From NCBI GenBank assembly GCA_014695255.1, contig JACJNX010000028.1, positions 124,001 through 188,000 of the forward strand: a stretch of 64,000 bases of DNA, written 5' to 3'. The notes below the pieces were generated by a model. The model had not been told where the DNA came from and made no database searches. It was given only the letters and a program-made list of their open reading frames with translations. Source of the stretch: Cyanobacteria bacterium FACHB-63 (GTDB lineage: Bacteria; Cyanobacteriota; Cyanobacteriia; Leptolyngbyales; Leptolyngbyaceae). Every line of letters starts with the position of its first letter. Within the stretch, counting starts at the first letter, position 1. The translations under genes were made by a program, and so were the position numbers. Positions 19,518 through 27,728 of this stretch are shown piece after piece.

Positions 19518-20204
19518 ATGGTGTCTGAACTGCCGCGCTATGCGTCTAAATCTGTCCGAGAAGCGGGCAAACAGTTTTATCTCAGCGCGAATGGCGATCG
19601 TATTCCCAGTGTGACGACGATTTTGAATGCAACCAAGCCACGTGAAGACCGAGAGCGCTTATTTAACTGGCAGCAGCGCATTGGAGTCGAGCAGGCGGCA
19701 GAAATTACCAAAACTGCAAGTCGGCGCGGTACTGGAACACATCGCTACATTCAGAAATTTCTTCAAGGGCAGGAGGTCGATTGTCCAGAAACGATTCGCC
19801 CCTATTGGGAGAGTGTTGAACCTGTATTAAGAGCGATCGGGCAAGTGCGACTGGTTGAAGGGGTGGTGATTCACGATCAATTGGGATACGCCGGGGTAGT
19901 CGATTGCGTTGCCAGTTACGAAGGCGTGCCCTGTATTTGTGAATGGAAAACAAGCGATCGACCCAAGAAAACGGTCGATCGCTTGTATGATTACCCACTT
20001 CAGTTAGTGGCGTATTGTGGAGCAGTGAACCAGCTATATCGCGAGTATAACCTCAACCTCTGTCATGCCTTGCTGGTGGTTGCAATTCCGGAAACACCTG
20101 CGGAGATCTTTTGGTTTGAGCCAAGCGCGATCGACGAGTATTGGCAGCAATGGGAAGCACGAGTGCAGCAATACTGGCGACGATTGGGATATTTTCGGGG
20201 CTAG
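19518..20204 (+). CDS. PD-(D/E)XK nuclease, MGME1-like
   Basis: The 228-residue protein has the RecB-type PD-(D/E)XK arrangement. [21 protein letters not shown] precedes [15 protein letters not shown], with the His that often lies upstream of the active site (about residue 75). Then come [10 protein letters not shown] (Asp) and [11 protein letters not shown] (Glu and Lys of the E-x-K motif, about residues 138-142). [19 protein letters not shown] supplies the conserved Q-x-x-x-Y element. This order matches the mitochondrial genome maintenance exonuclease MGME1 and its bacterial relatives, which digest single-stranded DNA ends. Its role here is inferred as DNA repair or end processing. Its last 4 bases overlap the end of the convergent hrcA gene. 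Confidence 0.75.
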   Translation: MVSELPRYASKSVREAGKQFYLSANGDRIPSVTTILNATKPREDRERLFNWQQRIGVEQAAEITKTASRRGTGTHRYIQKFLQGQEVDCPETIRPYWESVEPVLRAIGQVRLVEGVVIHDQLGYAGVVDCVASYEGVPCICEWKTSDRPKKTVDRLYDYPLQLVAYCGAVNQLYREYNLNLCHALLVVAIPETPAEIFWFEPSAIDEYWQQWEARVQQYWRRLGYFRG

Positions 20205-21265
20205 CTCAGCTTGTCTGATAGATAATCGGCGGTGGCTTCGACGAGGGCGATCGTATCTTCGTACAGCATTCGTGTTGGACCTAAAACGCCTATGCTTCCG
20301 ATCGGAACACTTCCGCGATTGTAGGTCGATGAAATCAAGGAACACGCCCGAATCGGCTCTAGTGGATTTTCTGAGCCAATCCGAATCGAAACGCGCCGAC
20401 CCTCTGAATCAGGCTGATCAAAAATGAGCGGTACAAGCTGATCTTGTTCTTCTTCAAGGAGGTGCAGAATCATTTGCACTTGATTCAGTTCTGAAAATTC
20501 TGGCTGTCTTAGCACTTCCGAAACACCGCTAATCATCAATTGCGACGGTAAAGCCGATTGTGCTAAGCGGTGTAACAGATCCGAAAGCACAGAAGTCAAA
20601 AGCGAGCTATAACGATCGAACTCCCGTCCCAGTTCGCCCCAGTCTAGTCGCTGGATTTCTGAGAGCGATCGACCGCGCAACTGCTCGGATAGGAAATTTG
20701 AAAGGATTTTTAACTCTCGATCGACGCTTTCGGCATCGAGATCCGAGGGCGGTAACTCCATTAATACCGATTGAGTGTCGTAAGTATCCGTTACCAGAAT
20801 TAGCATGACGTGAGCCGAATCAACCTGGATCAGTTGAAGATGCCGGATTTGCGTGGTGTTCGTCATGGGTAGGGTGACGATCGCAATATAGCCGCTTAGG
20901 GTTGAAAGAAGTTGCGCCGCTCCCTTCAAGACCGCTTCAAAGCTCCATTTGTCCCAATTGAGGCGATCGCTCAAGATTTGCTCTAGTTGAACGGCGATTC
21001 CTGGCGAGGGTTGAATCAACTGATCAACATAAATCCGATAGCCTGAATCTGATGGCACTCGACCTGCTGAAGTGTGCGGTTGAAACAGGAGTCCCACTTT
21101 TTCCAGGTGTCCCATCGCATTGCGAATCGTGGCAGAACTGACGCTGAGATTGTACTCTTTGACCAATGCGCCTGATCCTACAGGTTCCGCCGTGGCAATG
21201 TAATGCCTCACGGTTGCCCAGAGGACTCGTTGTTGACGGTTATTAAGCGGAGGATTTAAGGACAT
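20201..21265 (-). CDS. hrcA: Heat-inducible transcription repressor HrcA
   Basis: HrcA represses groE-type chaperone operons by binding CIRCE operators. The 354-residue protein shows the N-terminal winged helix [39 protein letters not shown] and [18 protein letters not shown], all diagnostic. The C-terminal GAF-like domain follows, ending with [21 protein letters not shown] took the ATG at 21265; the frame opens two codons earlier at a TTG. I see no CIRCE element in this window, so its targets lie elsewhere. The stop overlaps the nuclease gene on the other strand by 4 bp. Confidence 0.95.
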   Translation of the reverse strand: MSLNPPLNNRQQRVLWATVRHYIATAEPVGSGALVKEYNLSVSSATIRNAMGHLEKVGLLFQPHTSAGRVPSDSGYRIYVDQLIQPSPGIAVQLEQILSDRLNWDKWSFEAVLKGAAQLLSTLSGYIAIVTLPMTNTTQIRHLQLIQVDSAHVMLILVTDTYDTQSVLMELPPSDLDAESVDRELKILSNFLSEQLRGRSLSEIQRLDWGELGREFDRYSSLLTSVLSDLLHRLAQSALPSQLMISGVSEVLRQPEFSELNQVQMILHLLEEEQDQLVPLIFDQPDSEGRRVSIRIGSENPLEPIRACSLISSTYNRGSVPIGSIGVLGPTRMLYEDTIALVEATADYLSDKLS

Positions 21266-21369
21266 TTTCAAGAACGATCGCGTTTTATCGGGTTGAGACT
21301 AAGATAGCATTTCCCTTATTTTTACTTTAGATTTGGGTCACGCATCGTAGCAAAACCGACGAAATCGTA

Positions 21370-21702
21370 CTAATAGCGGGGAACGGAGCGATCAACCGTG
21401 GTTGAATAGGCATCGATTCCACCGGAGATGTTTTTGACATTGGTGAAGCCTTGCTGTACAAGCCAACCGCACATTTGCGCCGATCGTACCCCGTGATGGC
21501 ACAGCACCAAGGTTTCCGTTTCGGAGTCGAGTTTGCTGTGGATTTGTTCTGACCATTCGGAGAATTCGCTTAACGGCAGGTTTTGAAACGGCTGGAGCGA
21601 GGCAGTTTCTACTTCCCAGAGTTCGCGCACATCGACGAATTGAATGTTGGGATTATCAAGACATTGGGCGAGGTCTTGAACCGTGATTTGAGAAAAGGAC
21701 AT
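21370..21702 (-). CDS. Single-domain rhodanese
   Basis: This is a rhodanese-fold protein of about 110 residues. Residues 1-105 show ITVQDLAQCLDNPNIQFVDVRE, EFSEWSEQI and the active-site loop VLCHHGVRSAQM, with the catalytic Cys that carries persulfide sulfur. The end, GFTNVKNISGGIDAYS, is also standard. Such proteins move sulfane sulfur for thiolation or sulfide handling; the acceptor is unknown. I chose the ATG at 21702; the longer frame begins with a TTG at 21771 and adds 23 residues that do not belong to the fold. It lies 105 bp upstream of hrcA in the opposite sense of flow, possibly with its own promoter. Confidence 0.85.
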   Translation of the reverse strand: MSFSQITVQDLAQCLDNPNIQFVDVRELWEVETASLQPFQNLPLSEFSEWSEQIHSKLDSETETLVLCHHGVRSAQMCGWLVQQGFTNVKNISGGIDAYSTTVDRSVPRY

Positions 21703-21888
21703 AGGACGGGAATTGGCTTCGGTATATGTCCCGTATTTTCTCAGAAGATGGGGGAAAGATTGTGTAGACAAGTTCGATCGCGCAGAATGTTTCTGCCTTT
21801 AGCGTATCTTTTGCAATTGTGCTGGATACCAACGATCGTGCTTTGATCTCGATGGTTGAGGCTTGAGAGGGGAGACTTCGAGAACAGA

Positions 21889-22084
21889 AGTTCAAATTTC
21901 AGGGTTTGAGGTTGAGGATCGCGCTTCTGAACGTGAGGTTTCAGGCTTTGAGGTTGAAGCTTTGGGTTCTGAAGTCCGAGTTTCGCCTTTCAAGCTCTGA
22001 TGTTGAGATATTGATGTCGAAGTTTCGAGCTTTCAGGATGAAGTGTCAGGCTTTGAAGCTCATGTTTCGAGGTTTCAGGTCAAG
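21889..22084 (+). repeat. Heptad array 1: degenerate 7-bp repeat, about 28 units
   Basis: From 21889 to 22084 the sequence can be cut into consecutive 7-bp words that stay in register, such as GTTTCAG, GCTTTGA, GGTTGAA, GTTTCGA and GGTTTCA. The consensus is about GNTTYRA. No two neighbouring units are identical, so the array is old or actively degenerate. Because 7 is not a multiple of 3, the repeat gives a spurious open frame (21906-22133) with leucine/phenylalanine-rich periodic translation, which I do not regard as a gene. The array occupies the gap between the rhodanese gene and the broken PIN toxin. Confidence 0.8.
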
Positions 22085-22155
22085 TTGCCTCACGTTTGGG
22101 TATGCCGCAGAGATAATGGTCATGCTCGGCTGACCAATCGGCGGGGGCTTCAATG

Positions 22156-22564
22156 CTAACGAAGGAGGGCAATAAAGCCTGCTTGTTCAAAATGGCGGTC
22201 GTGGGTTAAAGCTTCAAGAATCTGGCGTTGCTGCATGATACAGAAGAAAGCACAGTCAGTTAAGCTCCAAGCCTTATCAGCTCTTTGCTCGTAGAGGTTA
22301 AGGGATTGGTCAAACAAGTCGTTGGTATGAGAAATGACTTCAATTTTGGAGTTGTCAAATGATTGCCTCACAAATTGAGCCGCTGCTTTTCTAAAAGCGC
22401 TCTCGCTTAGAGAATGAATTCAAGACTTCGGTGAAGACCATTTCGCTGGTGATAATCTGAAACGGCGCTAGAGAATTGGAAAGACTGACAGCTTTGGGAC
22501 GCAGATCGTCGGCGGGGTTCAAAATAGCAATCCAATACCCTGTGTCGGCAAAAACGGTTTTCAT
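22156..22564 (-). pseudogene. PIN-domain toxin (VapC-like), frameshifted
   Basis: Read from the ATG at 22564, the frame encodes a PIN-domain start (VFADTGYWIAILNPADDLRPK, with the first acidic residue) up to FSKRERF and then a TAG. Dropping one T from the TTTT run near 22390 restores RKAAAQFVRQSFD and the rest of the domain. That rest includes WSLTDCAFFCIMQQR and ALTHDRHFEQAGFIALLR, the usual VapC C-terminus with its acidic pair. The intact ribonuclease would be about 135 residues. A one-base insertion in a short homopolymer is the simplest cause; a sequencing error cannot be excluded. The start overlaps the antitoxin stop as ATGA, typical of coupled toxin-antitoxin genes. Confidence 0.8.
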
Positions 22565-22845
22565 TCCTCGTTCTTCGGTGCGCCATACAAATAGTGATCA
22601 ACGTTTTTGGACAAATCTTTAGGTAGCTTTTCCCATTCTTCTTTGGGAACCTGAGCGCTGATCTCTTCAATAAATTGCAGAAAGGACGGGAGACTAGTGG
22701 TTTCTTCTGACTCAGTGATCGGCTCTTCTTGAATTTTGTGCTTTAGCCGTACTTTGATAAACAGCAGAAAGTCCAGAACTTCCTGAACGACGAAATCAGG
22801 AGTTTGATCAAGTTCTTGGATGAGTTGTTCTCTGATTGTGGTCAT
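22561..22845 (-). CDS. Antitoxin of the PIN-domain pair (DUF2281-like)
   Basis: This 94-residue acidic protein starts TIREQLIQELDQTPDFVVQEVLDFLLFIK, the characteristic head of DUF2281-like antitoxins paired with PIN toxins in cyanobacteria. The middle is Glu-rich and the end EEWEKLPKDLSKNVDHYLYG probably contacts the toxin. It overlaps the toxin by 4 bp (ATGA). I chose the ATG at 22845; a TTG four codons earlier is possible. It is intact although its partner is broken, a pattern expected when a toxin is lost first. Confidence 0.75.
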   Translation of the reverse strand: MTTIREQLIQELDQTPDFVVQEVLDFLLFIKVRLKHKIQEEPITESEETTSLPSFLQFIEEISAQVPKEEWEKLPKDLSKNVDHYLYGAPKNEE

Positions 22846-22884
22846 TGTGTTTTTCAAGAGAAGGATTTTAGCAGGGGAATGCTT

Positions 22885-25800
22885 CTAGCTTACCTTTTGG
22901 AGTTCTGCTAGATACCATCGATCGCTGTTCTCCTCTCGATGTCGAGCGACAATTCCCAAGGCTTCTAAGCTCTCAAGACAGGTGAGAATGGTTTGCTTTT
23001 GGCGCGTGGCGTTTTTGAATTGGGCGGTGAGTTGCTCGATCGTCCATTCGCTGCCTTGGGTGCGGAGGAGATCGCGGACGGCGGCGAGTTGGTCTTTGAA
23101 GGCTTTGGGGAGTTTTTGTTGTTCGACGGGGGCAACGATCGCTTCGGCTTCGGGGATGGTGATGCCTTGAAGGGTTTGTTGGGTTTGGGTTTCGGTGGGG
23201 GCTTGATAGTCGGGGCGCAGCCAGCGAATGATGCCGTTGCGTTCTTCTTCGGCGCGTTGGGCGTTGAGGGTGACGAGGTTTTCGAGGATTTGATCGTCGG
23301 TGAGATCGGGCGACCAACCATAGGCGGCGAAGACGGCTGCGTCGAGGTCGTCGTGGATTTGTTTGAGGGTGGAGGCGAGGGCTTTTTGGTTGAAGGTGCG
23401 ATCGATTTCTGTGAGTTCTTGTCCTGCGCGGAGTTTTTCTAGCAGGTTGTACATTGCGGTGATGGTGACGCTTGGGTGTTCGCTTTGAACTCGTTTGCGG
23501 TGTGAGTCGAGGCGTTCTGCGAGGTCACGGATGGTTTGCTTTTGGGTGTCGGTTGCGTCGGGGAAGGGGAAGGGATCGAAGCAAACAGAATTGTTGTAGC
23601 GTGGGCGATCTTCTAGGTTTCCTCCTGATGCCAGTACCCAATTCAAGTGTATTTGACTGGATAAAATCCCAAGAACATAAGCATCATCGAAAGCGAATGT
23701 GAAAAGTGAACCATCAGGTAGATACTTACGTTCAGCAAAAACAAAAACCCGATGTTTGGCGACTTCGGTAGTAACAATATATCTTTGAAGTGAGGCAATT
23801 GCCTCTCGCATAGCTGGTCTTGGTCTACCAAATAGCCACCATTTCTCACGGAAGGTTCTATCCGAATTCGCATCCCTAAATGGCTTAACTTGTTCTAAGA
23901 CTCTTTGATAGGCTCTTGGACTAACTTGTTGTGCTTGTTCAACAGAATAGCCAAAGAAATCTATTGCATAAAAATTCTCTTGTTTCCCTGTGATGTCATC
24001 ACCTCCGAGGTAAGGAACAAGAACCCTATTTGCGTGGCTATCAAGGCTTCGTATTATGCTAGCCTCTTCCGAGGACAACAAGAAGCCTTGATTGCGTGGT
24101 TCACCTTTGTTGCGTCTTTTTTGCGCTAGCTTACAACCTTGATTGCAAACCTTAGAATTTGCTAGTAATGGTACTGATTTAGTGATGTCTACATTAACTC
24201 TAAGATTGTCAAAAATAGTACCTTTGTGCTGACTAAATTCTATAGAATGGTCACTCTCTTGCTCATACTTAGAACTAATCGATAAAACTCGAAGTAATGT
24301 ACCTTCCCCCTTTCCCCTCCTACAAGCAGTTATAGCAACATCTACAGCAGCACCATCTTCTACCCACGGATGTTCTGGAATTGCGAAAAATATGTAGATT
24401 GGTTTTCTATTACTTTGATTAGTGTGAATTTTGATAATTTTACGATTTTCGACCTGCTTAATACTATTGGTTGTAATTAACCCAAAGCTTGATATTTCAC
24501 CATTAGCTAACATAGAGGCACAACGGTGCTACCAATACATCACATAGTCTATAGTTGCAGGTAGATCCTGGTACACGGATCTAAGAGTGTTGATATAGTT
24601 CTCTCCGTAGACTTTCTTAACCTTCTTAGTGCCTATAAATGGCGGATTAGACACTATATAATCAGCTTTTTCCCATTCTGGCTTTTGCCAACTATCTACT
24701 ACTGGGTCGTATTCCAGCACTGCATCGCCCTGCTGAATATTCTTGTACTCACGCAACACAGGCTCCACAGGCGGCAGATCCCCAAACCGCCGAAAATGCC
24801 ACTGCAAATACCCAATCCAGATCACCAAATCCGCGATCGCTGCCGCACGAGGATTAATCTCAATCCCCAAAAACTGCGACGGGTTCACCTGATCAATATC
24901 CAAGCGCATCTGCTCCGCCCCCGCCACATCCGCCAAGCGCTTCAACACCTCAGATTCCAGCCCCTTGAGCAAATCCAGCGTCACATACAAGAAATTCCCC
25001 GACCCACACGCCGGATCGAGAATCCGAATCTCCCGCAGTTCCTTAAGAAACGCTTCTAAAAGCTCGATCGCTTTCTTTTTCTGCCTTTCAGTCGGCTCCA
25101 GATCCCCATTATTCAATGCCTGCATCACTTCAAGCTGCACTAAATCCTACTGTTCGCGCAACGGCTCCAGCACCACCGGACGGACTAAGCGCTCCACATA
25201 CGATCGAGGCGTATAGTGCGCCCCCAACTTACTCCGCTCCCGTGAATCCAGCGCCCGCTCCAGCAACGTCCCAAAAATCGCAGGCTCCACATCTTTCCAT
25301 TCCCGTCTTGCCGCCCGATGCAACACCTCAAGCTGGCTCCCGCTCAACTCAAACGCCTTCGCCTCTGCAAACAATCCCCCATTAAACCGCAACAATCTGC
25401 CAGAAAACCCAAACGTTGTCCCATCATTCATTGCCTGCCAGAGACTTTCCACCTCCGGCTGAAAACTCTTGGGATTCGGCAACCATCGCGCCTCTAATGC
25501 CTGCGTAAACAATCGCTCTTTGAGTAACCCCACATCTTCCGCAAACATCGTAAAAATACAACGCATCAGAAACGCGGCAACCTCCTGCGCTTCATGCACT
25601 CCTTCCAACCGTCTCGACAACTCCGCCAAATCAGCCGCCACCTCTCGCGTCACCTTCGCAGCAATCTTTTCAGGGTTGCGCTTTTGCGGGTCAGTAAAAA
25701 TATCAACAAACAGATCAAACGTCTCTTCATTCCGCAGATCCGTCAGTGCAATTTCCTGTCGCGCTCCATATCCGCCATAATCTCCGTTAAATCCCAGCCA

Positions 25801-26222
25801 AAGCTCAAAGTGATCGCCAATATCGCAGGTCAACAAAAACGGAGGCTTACTGGCTAAATTGCGTGTATAAGCGATCGCTTGCACAAACGCCGCTTCCATT
25901 GCTTTCAAATACGCATTCGTGCCTCGTTTCGCAGTTCCTTTATTGGTGCGATCGCTGCCCTGCTTCGCTTCAACCAGAAAATGATCCGCTTTGTAGAGGT
26001 CAATGTAACCCGGTGTCTTTTTCCCACTGGGATGATAGATCGTAATATCTTTGTCAAAACAGTAAGGATCACCGGGTACACTGCTCTTCACATCAGGACG
26101 CGCCACTCCTAGCGCATCACACAGTTCCGAAAAGAACATTTGATAGTTGGCGCGTTCATTGCCGCTCGAATTTGCCAACGATTGATAAATTGTTCAATTC
26201 GGATTGCATCAGATGGAGTCAT
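22885..26222 (-). pseudogene. MmeI-like type IIG DNA methyltransferase/nuclease, three lesions
   Basis: About 1100 codons of one gene lie in line but are interrupted three times. The start MTPSDAIRIEQFINRWQ (from 26222) is followed by a one-base loss in an A-run (complement of 26171-26173), after which NSSGNERANYQMFF continues in another frame. An in-frame TAG lies at 25147-25149 and another at about 24526-24531, between DYVMYW and HRCASML. Otherwise the domain order is complete. A PD-(D/E)XK nuclease region comes first (GYIDLYKADHFLVEAKQGSD), then helical linker, methyltransferase motif I DPACGSGNFLYVTLD and motif IV SNPPFIG. A target-recognition region and C-terminal helices follow. The intact enzyme would methylate adenine and cut DNA in one polypeptide. 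No separate restriction or specificity gene is nearby. Confidence 0.85.
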
Positions 26223-26410
26223 GAAAGCTTTACAGAGGTTTCAGATGGAACGAGATTAGCGCCAATCTACTGTTTAAGGTTCAGTATTTTAACGTGCCGT
26301 TCCATGTTACATACTTCACATCCAAATCGTTCAGAGATTTCTAAGAAATGCTATCCCCAGTCCTAGCTGAATGCACTTTTAAGTTAGAAACGTTACCCTC
26401 TTATCCTCAC

Positions 26411-26564
26411 CTTCCAACCTTGAATCTCATTACTTCAACGTTGGATCTCGAAACTTCGACTTCCGAACTCCAGAATTTAAGCTCAGATCTCGAAACACCG
26501 AGCAAATGACTCGATCGTTCAAGTTCCAAGCTCGAATCGTCGTCTTCAAAGGTCGATCGCTCAA
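26411..26564 (-). repeat. Heptad array 2: degenerate 7-bp repeat, 22 units
   Basis: Reading the plus strand from 26411, 22 consecutive 7-bp words stay in register, among them CTTCCAA, TCTCGAA, ACTTCGA, CGTTCAA, GCTCGAA and CGCTCAA. The consensus NYTYRAA is the complement of the array 1 motif, so this array has the opposite orientation. It lies in the 467-bp gap between the start of the broken methyltransferase and the small gene at 26690. The right part is a homologous copy of array 3. Confidence 0.8.
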
Positions 26565-26608
26565 CCTTTTTACTGCATCGTTGCGCCTTCCGGCTTAACT
26601 GTTCCCTC
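26479..26608 (-). repeat. Relic copy of the 3' end of the gene at 27729-28254 plus its array
   Basis: 26479-26608 aligns without gaps to 27638-27767 with 13 differences that I count by eye, about 90% identity. The copy includes the last dozen codons and the TAA stop of the unknown gene at 27729-28254 (reading EGTVKPEGATMQ here against EGTAKPEGATVQ there), followed by the first 90 bp of the heptad array. Identity continues more weakly to about 26446. The rest of the gene is absent, so this is a truncated duplicate. Confidence 0.8.
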
Positions 26609-26689
26609 ATGACGCAGCTATCATTAAGCTTGAGAAGTTTAATTCTTCAAGCAACAGAGTGCCTTTCAATGTGAAACGATGAGAAATTC

Positions 26690-26902
26690 ATGATACAAAC
26701 AGCCGAGCAGATTGATCATTTGGATGCGGAGACTGCCCGTAATTTTCTAGAGAAGTTGCCGCAACATATTCGAGAGGCGTTTTATGCACGAGCGGCAGCG
26801 ATCGAGTATCCCGTCGAGGCGGTACTAGAGTCAGCGATCGCGGCTTCTCTTGATCCTGATGCCCTCAGCTTTGCCGACTGCAAGCCCGAAGTGCTGGATT
26901 GA
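26690..26902 (+). CDS. Small protein of unknown function before an Uma2 gene
   Basis: This 70-residue, acidic, helical protein contains AETARNFLEKLPQHIREAFYARAAAIEYPVEAVLE and ends ALSFADCKPEVLD. I do not recognise a family. The size, acidity and position 44 bp before an Uma2 nuclease gene would suit an antitoxin-like partner, but no DNA-binding motif is clear. The ATG follows a weak purine stretch, GATGAGAAATTC. The codon use looks ordinary for the window, which supports a real gene, and the two genes are probably cotranscribed. Confidence 0.5.
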   Translation: MIQTAEQIDHLDAETARNFLEKLPQHIREAFYARAAAIEYPVEAVLESAIAASLDPDALSFADCKPEVLD

Positions 26903-26946
26903 TCTCATCGATTTTCTCAAGATAGGAAACAGGAGGAAGTGTTGCA

Positions 26947-27537
26947 ATGTCGATCGCTACCAAACAGAAACTCACCTTTGATCAGTTTCTTGAGCAATAT
27001 TCCGACGATGGACAATACGAACTGGTTGATGGAGTGGTAGTTGAAATGAGAGCGACACGACAACATGATGATGCCAATTTTTTCATCCTGTTTGCTTTCA
27101 ACGATGAGATTAGACGACTGAAGCTTGATTATGTTGTCAATAATACAACCGTGATTCAAACGGCTGAGAATCGAGGACGTAAGCCTGATGTCAGTGTGGT
27201 CAACAAGACAATGTGGCATTCTGAACGAAATGCTTATGGTGCTTTAGATAAACCGATTCAATTAGCCGTAGAAATTGTTTCAACCAATTGGGAAGACGAT
27301 TACATCGACAAACTCGATGAATATCAACAGATGGGAATTTCTGAGTATTGGATCGTCGATTATCTAGCGATCGGCAGCAGAACTTACTTAGGCAACCCCA
27401 AAACGCCGACTGTACTTGTTTATCTATTAGACGAGTCAGGCGTTTATCAATCCACCGCATTTAAGGGGGACGATCGCATCCTCTCTCGTACCTTTCCTGA
27501 ATTGACCCTAACTCTCAATCAAATTCTAAATGCCTGA
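26947..27537 (+). CDS. Uma2-family endonuclease-fold protein (DUF820)
   Basis: The 196-residue protein has the PD-(D/E)XK-derived Uma2 fold common in cyanobacteria. TFDQFLEQYSDDGQYELVDG gives the early Glu, RGRKPDVSVV the Asp, and LAVEIVSTNWEDDYIDKLDEY the E-x-V element followed by the Lys helix, then GISEYWIVDY. The usual active-site residues are therefore present. The biological role of Uma2 proteins is not settled; they multiply in cyanobacteria and are often near mobile or toxin genes, as here. This is one of three copies in the window (also 30920 and 41852). Confidence 0.85.
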   Translation: MSIATKQKLTFDQFLEQYSDDGQYELVDGVVVEMRATRQHDDANFFILFAFNDEIRRLKLDYVVNNTTVIQTAENRGRKPDVSVVNKTMWHSERNAYGALDKPIQLAVEIVSTNWEDDYIDKLDEYQQMGISEYWIVDYLAIGSRTYLGNPKTPTVLVYLLDESGVYQSTAFKGDDRILSRTFPELTLTLNQILNA

Positions 27538-27563
27538 TTCTGGTAAACGCGAACACTCTCACA

Positions 27564-27728
27564 CTTGATCTTTCAACCTTTTCACTCCAAACTCCGACCT
27601 CTACACTCGAAACTTTGACCTTGCTACACCAAATACAAAGCTCAGATCTCGGAACATCAAGCAAATAACTCGATCGTTCAAGTTCTGAGCTTGAATCATC
27701 GTCTTCAAAGGTCGATCGCTCAACCTTT
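27564..27728 (-). repeat. Heptad array 3: degenerate 7-bp repeat behind the unknown gene
   Basis: From 27564 the plus strand reads in 7-bp register through CTTGATC, TTTCAAC, CTCCAAA, CTCCGAC, CTCGAAA, CTTTGAC and so on up to the stop codon of the minus-strand gene at 27729. There are about 23 units with consensus CTYRAAN. It has the same orientation as array 2 and opposite to array 1. It fills the whole space between the Uma2 gene and the unknown gene. Confidence 0.8.

Noticed and set aside
21906-22133. Open frame of 75 codons within heptad array 1
   Set aside because: Its periodic Leu/Phe/Arg-rich translation is a by-product of the 7-bp repeat; no ribosome site or family.
22993-23442. Glycine-rich 149-codon frame and other frames antisense to the methyltransferase
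   Set aside because: Shadows of a GC-rich, codon-biased coding strand whose minus-strand translation is clearly the real protein.
24529-25149. Amber codons in the methyltransferase as recoded sense codons
   Set aside because: A third lesion, a frameshift near the start, cannot be explained by recoding, and cyanobacteria are not known to use pyrrolysine. Decay is simpler.
26407-26610. Minus-strand open frame across heptad array 2 and its partner frame at 27515-27817
   Set aside because: Both translate repeat DNA; similarity between them reflects the duplicated DNA, not a protein family.
21889-27728. CRISPR interpretation of the three repeat arrays
   Set aside because: There are no spacers between conserved direct repeats and no cas genes; the unit is 7 bp and degenerate.
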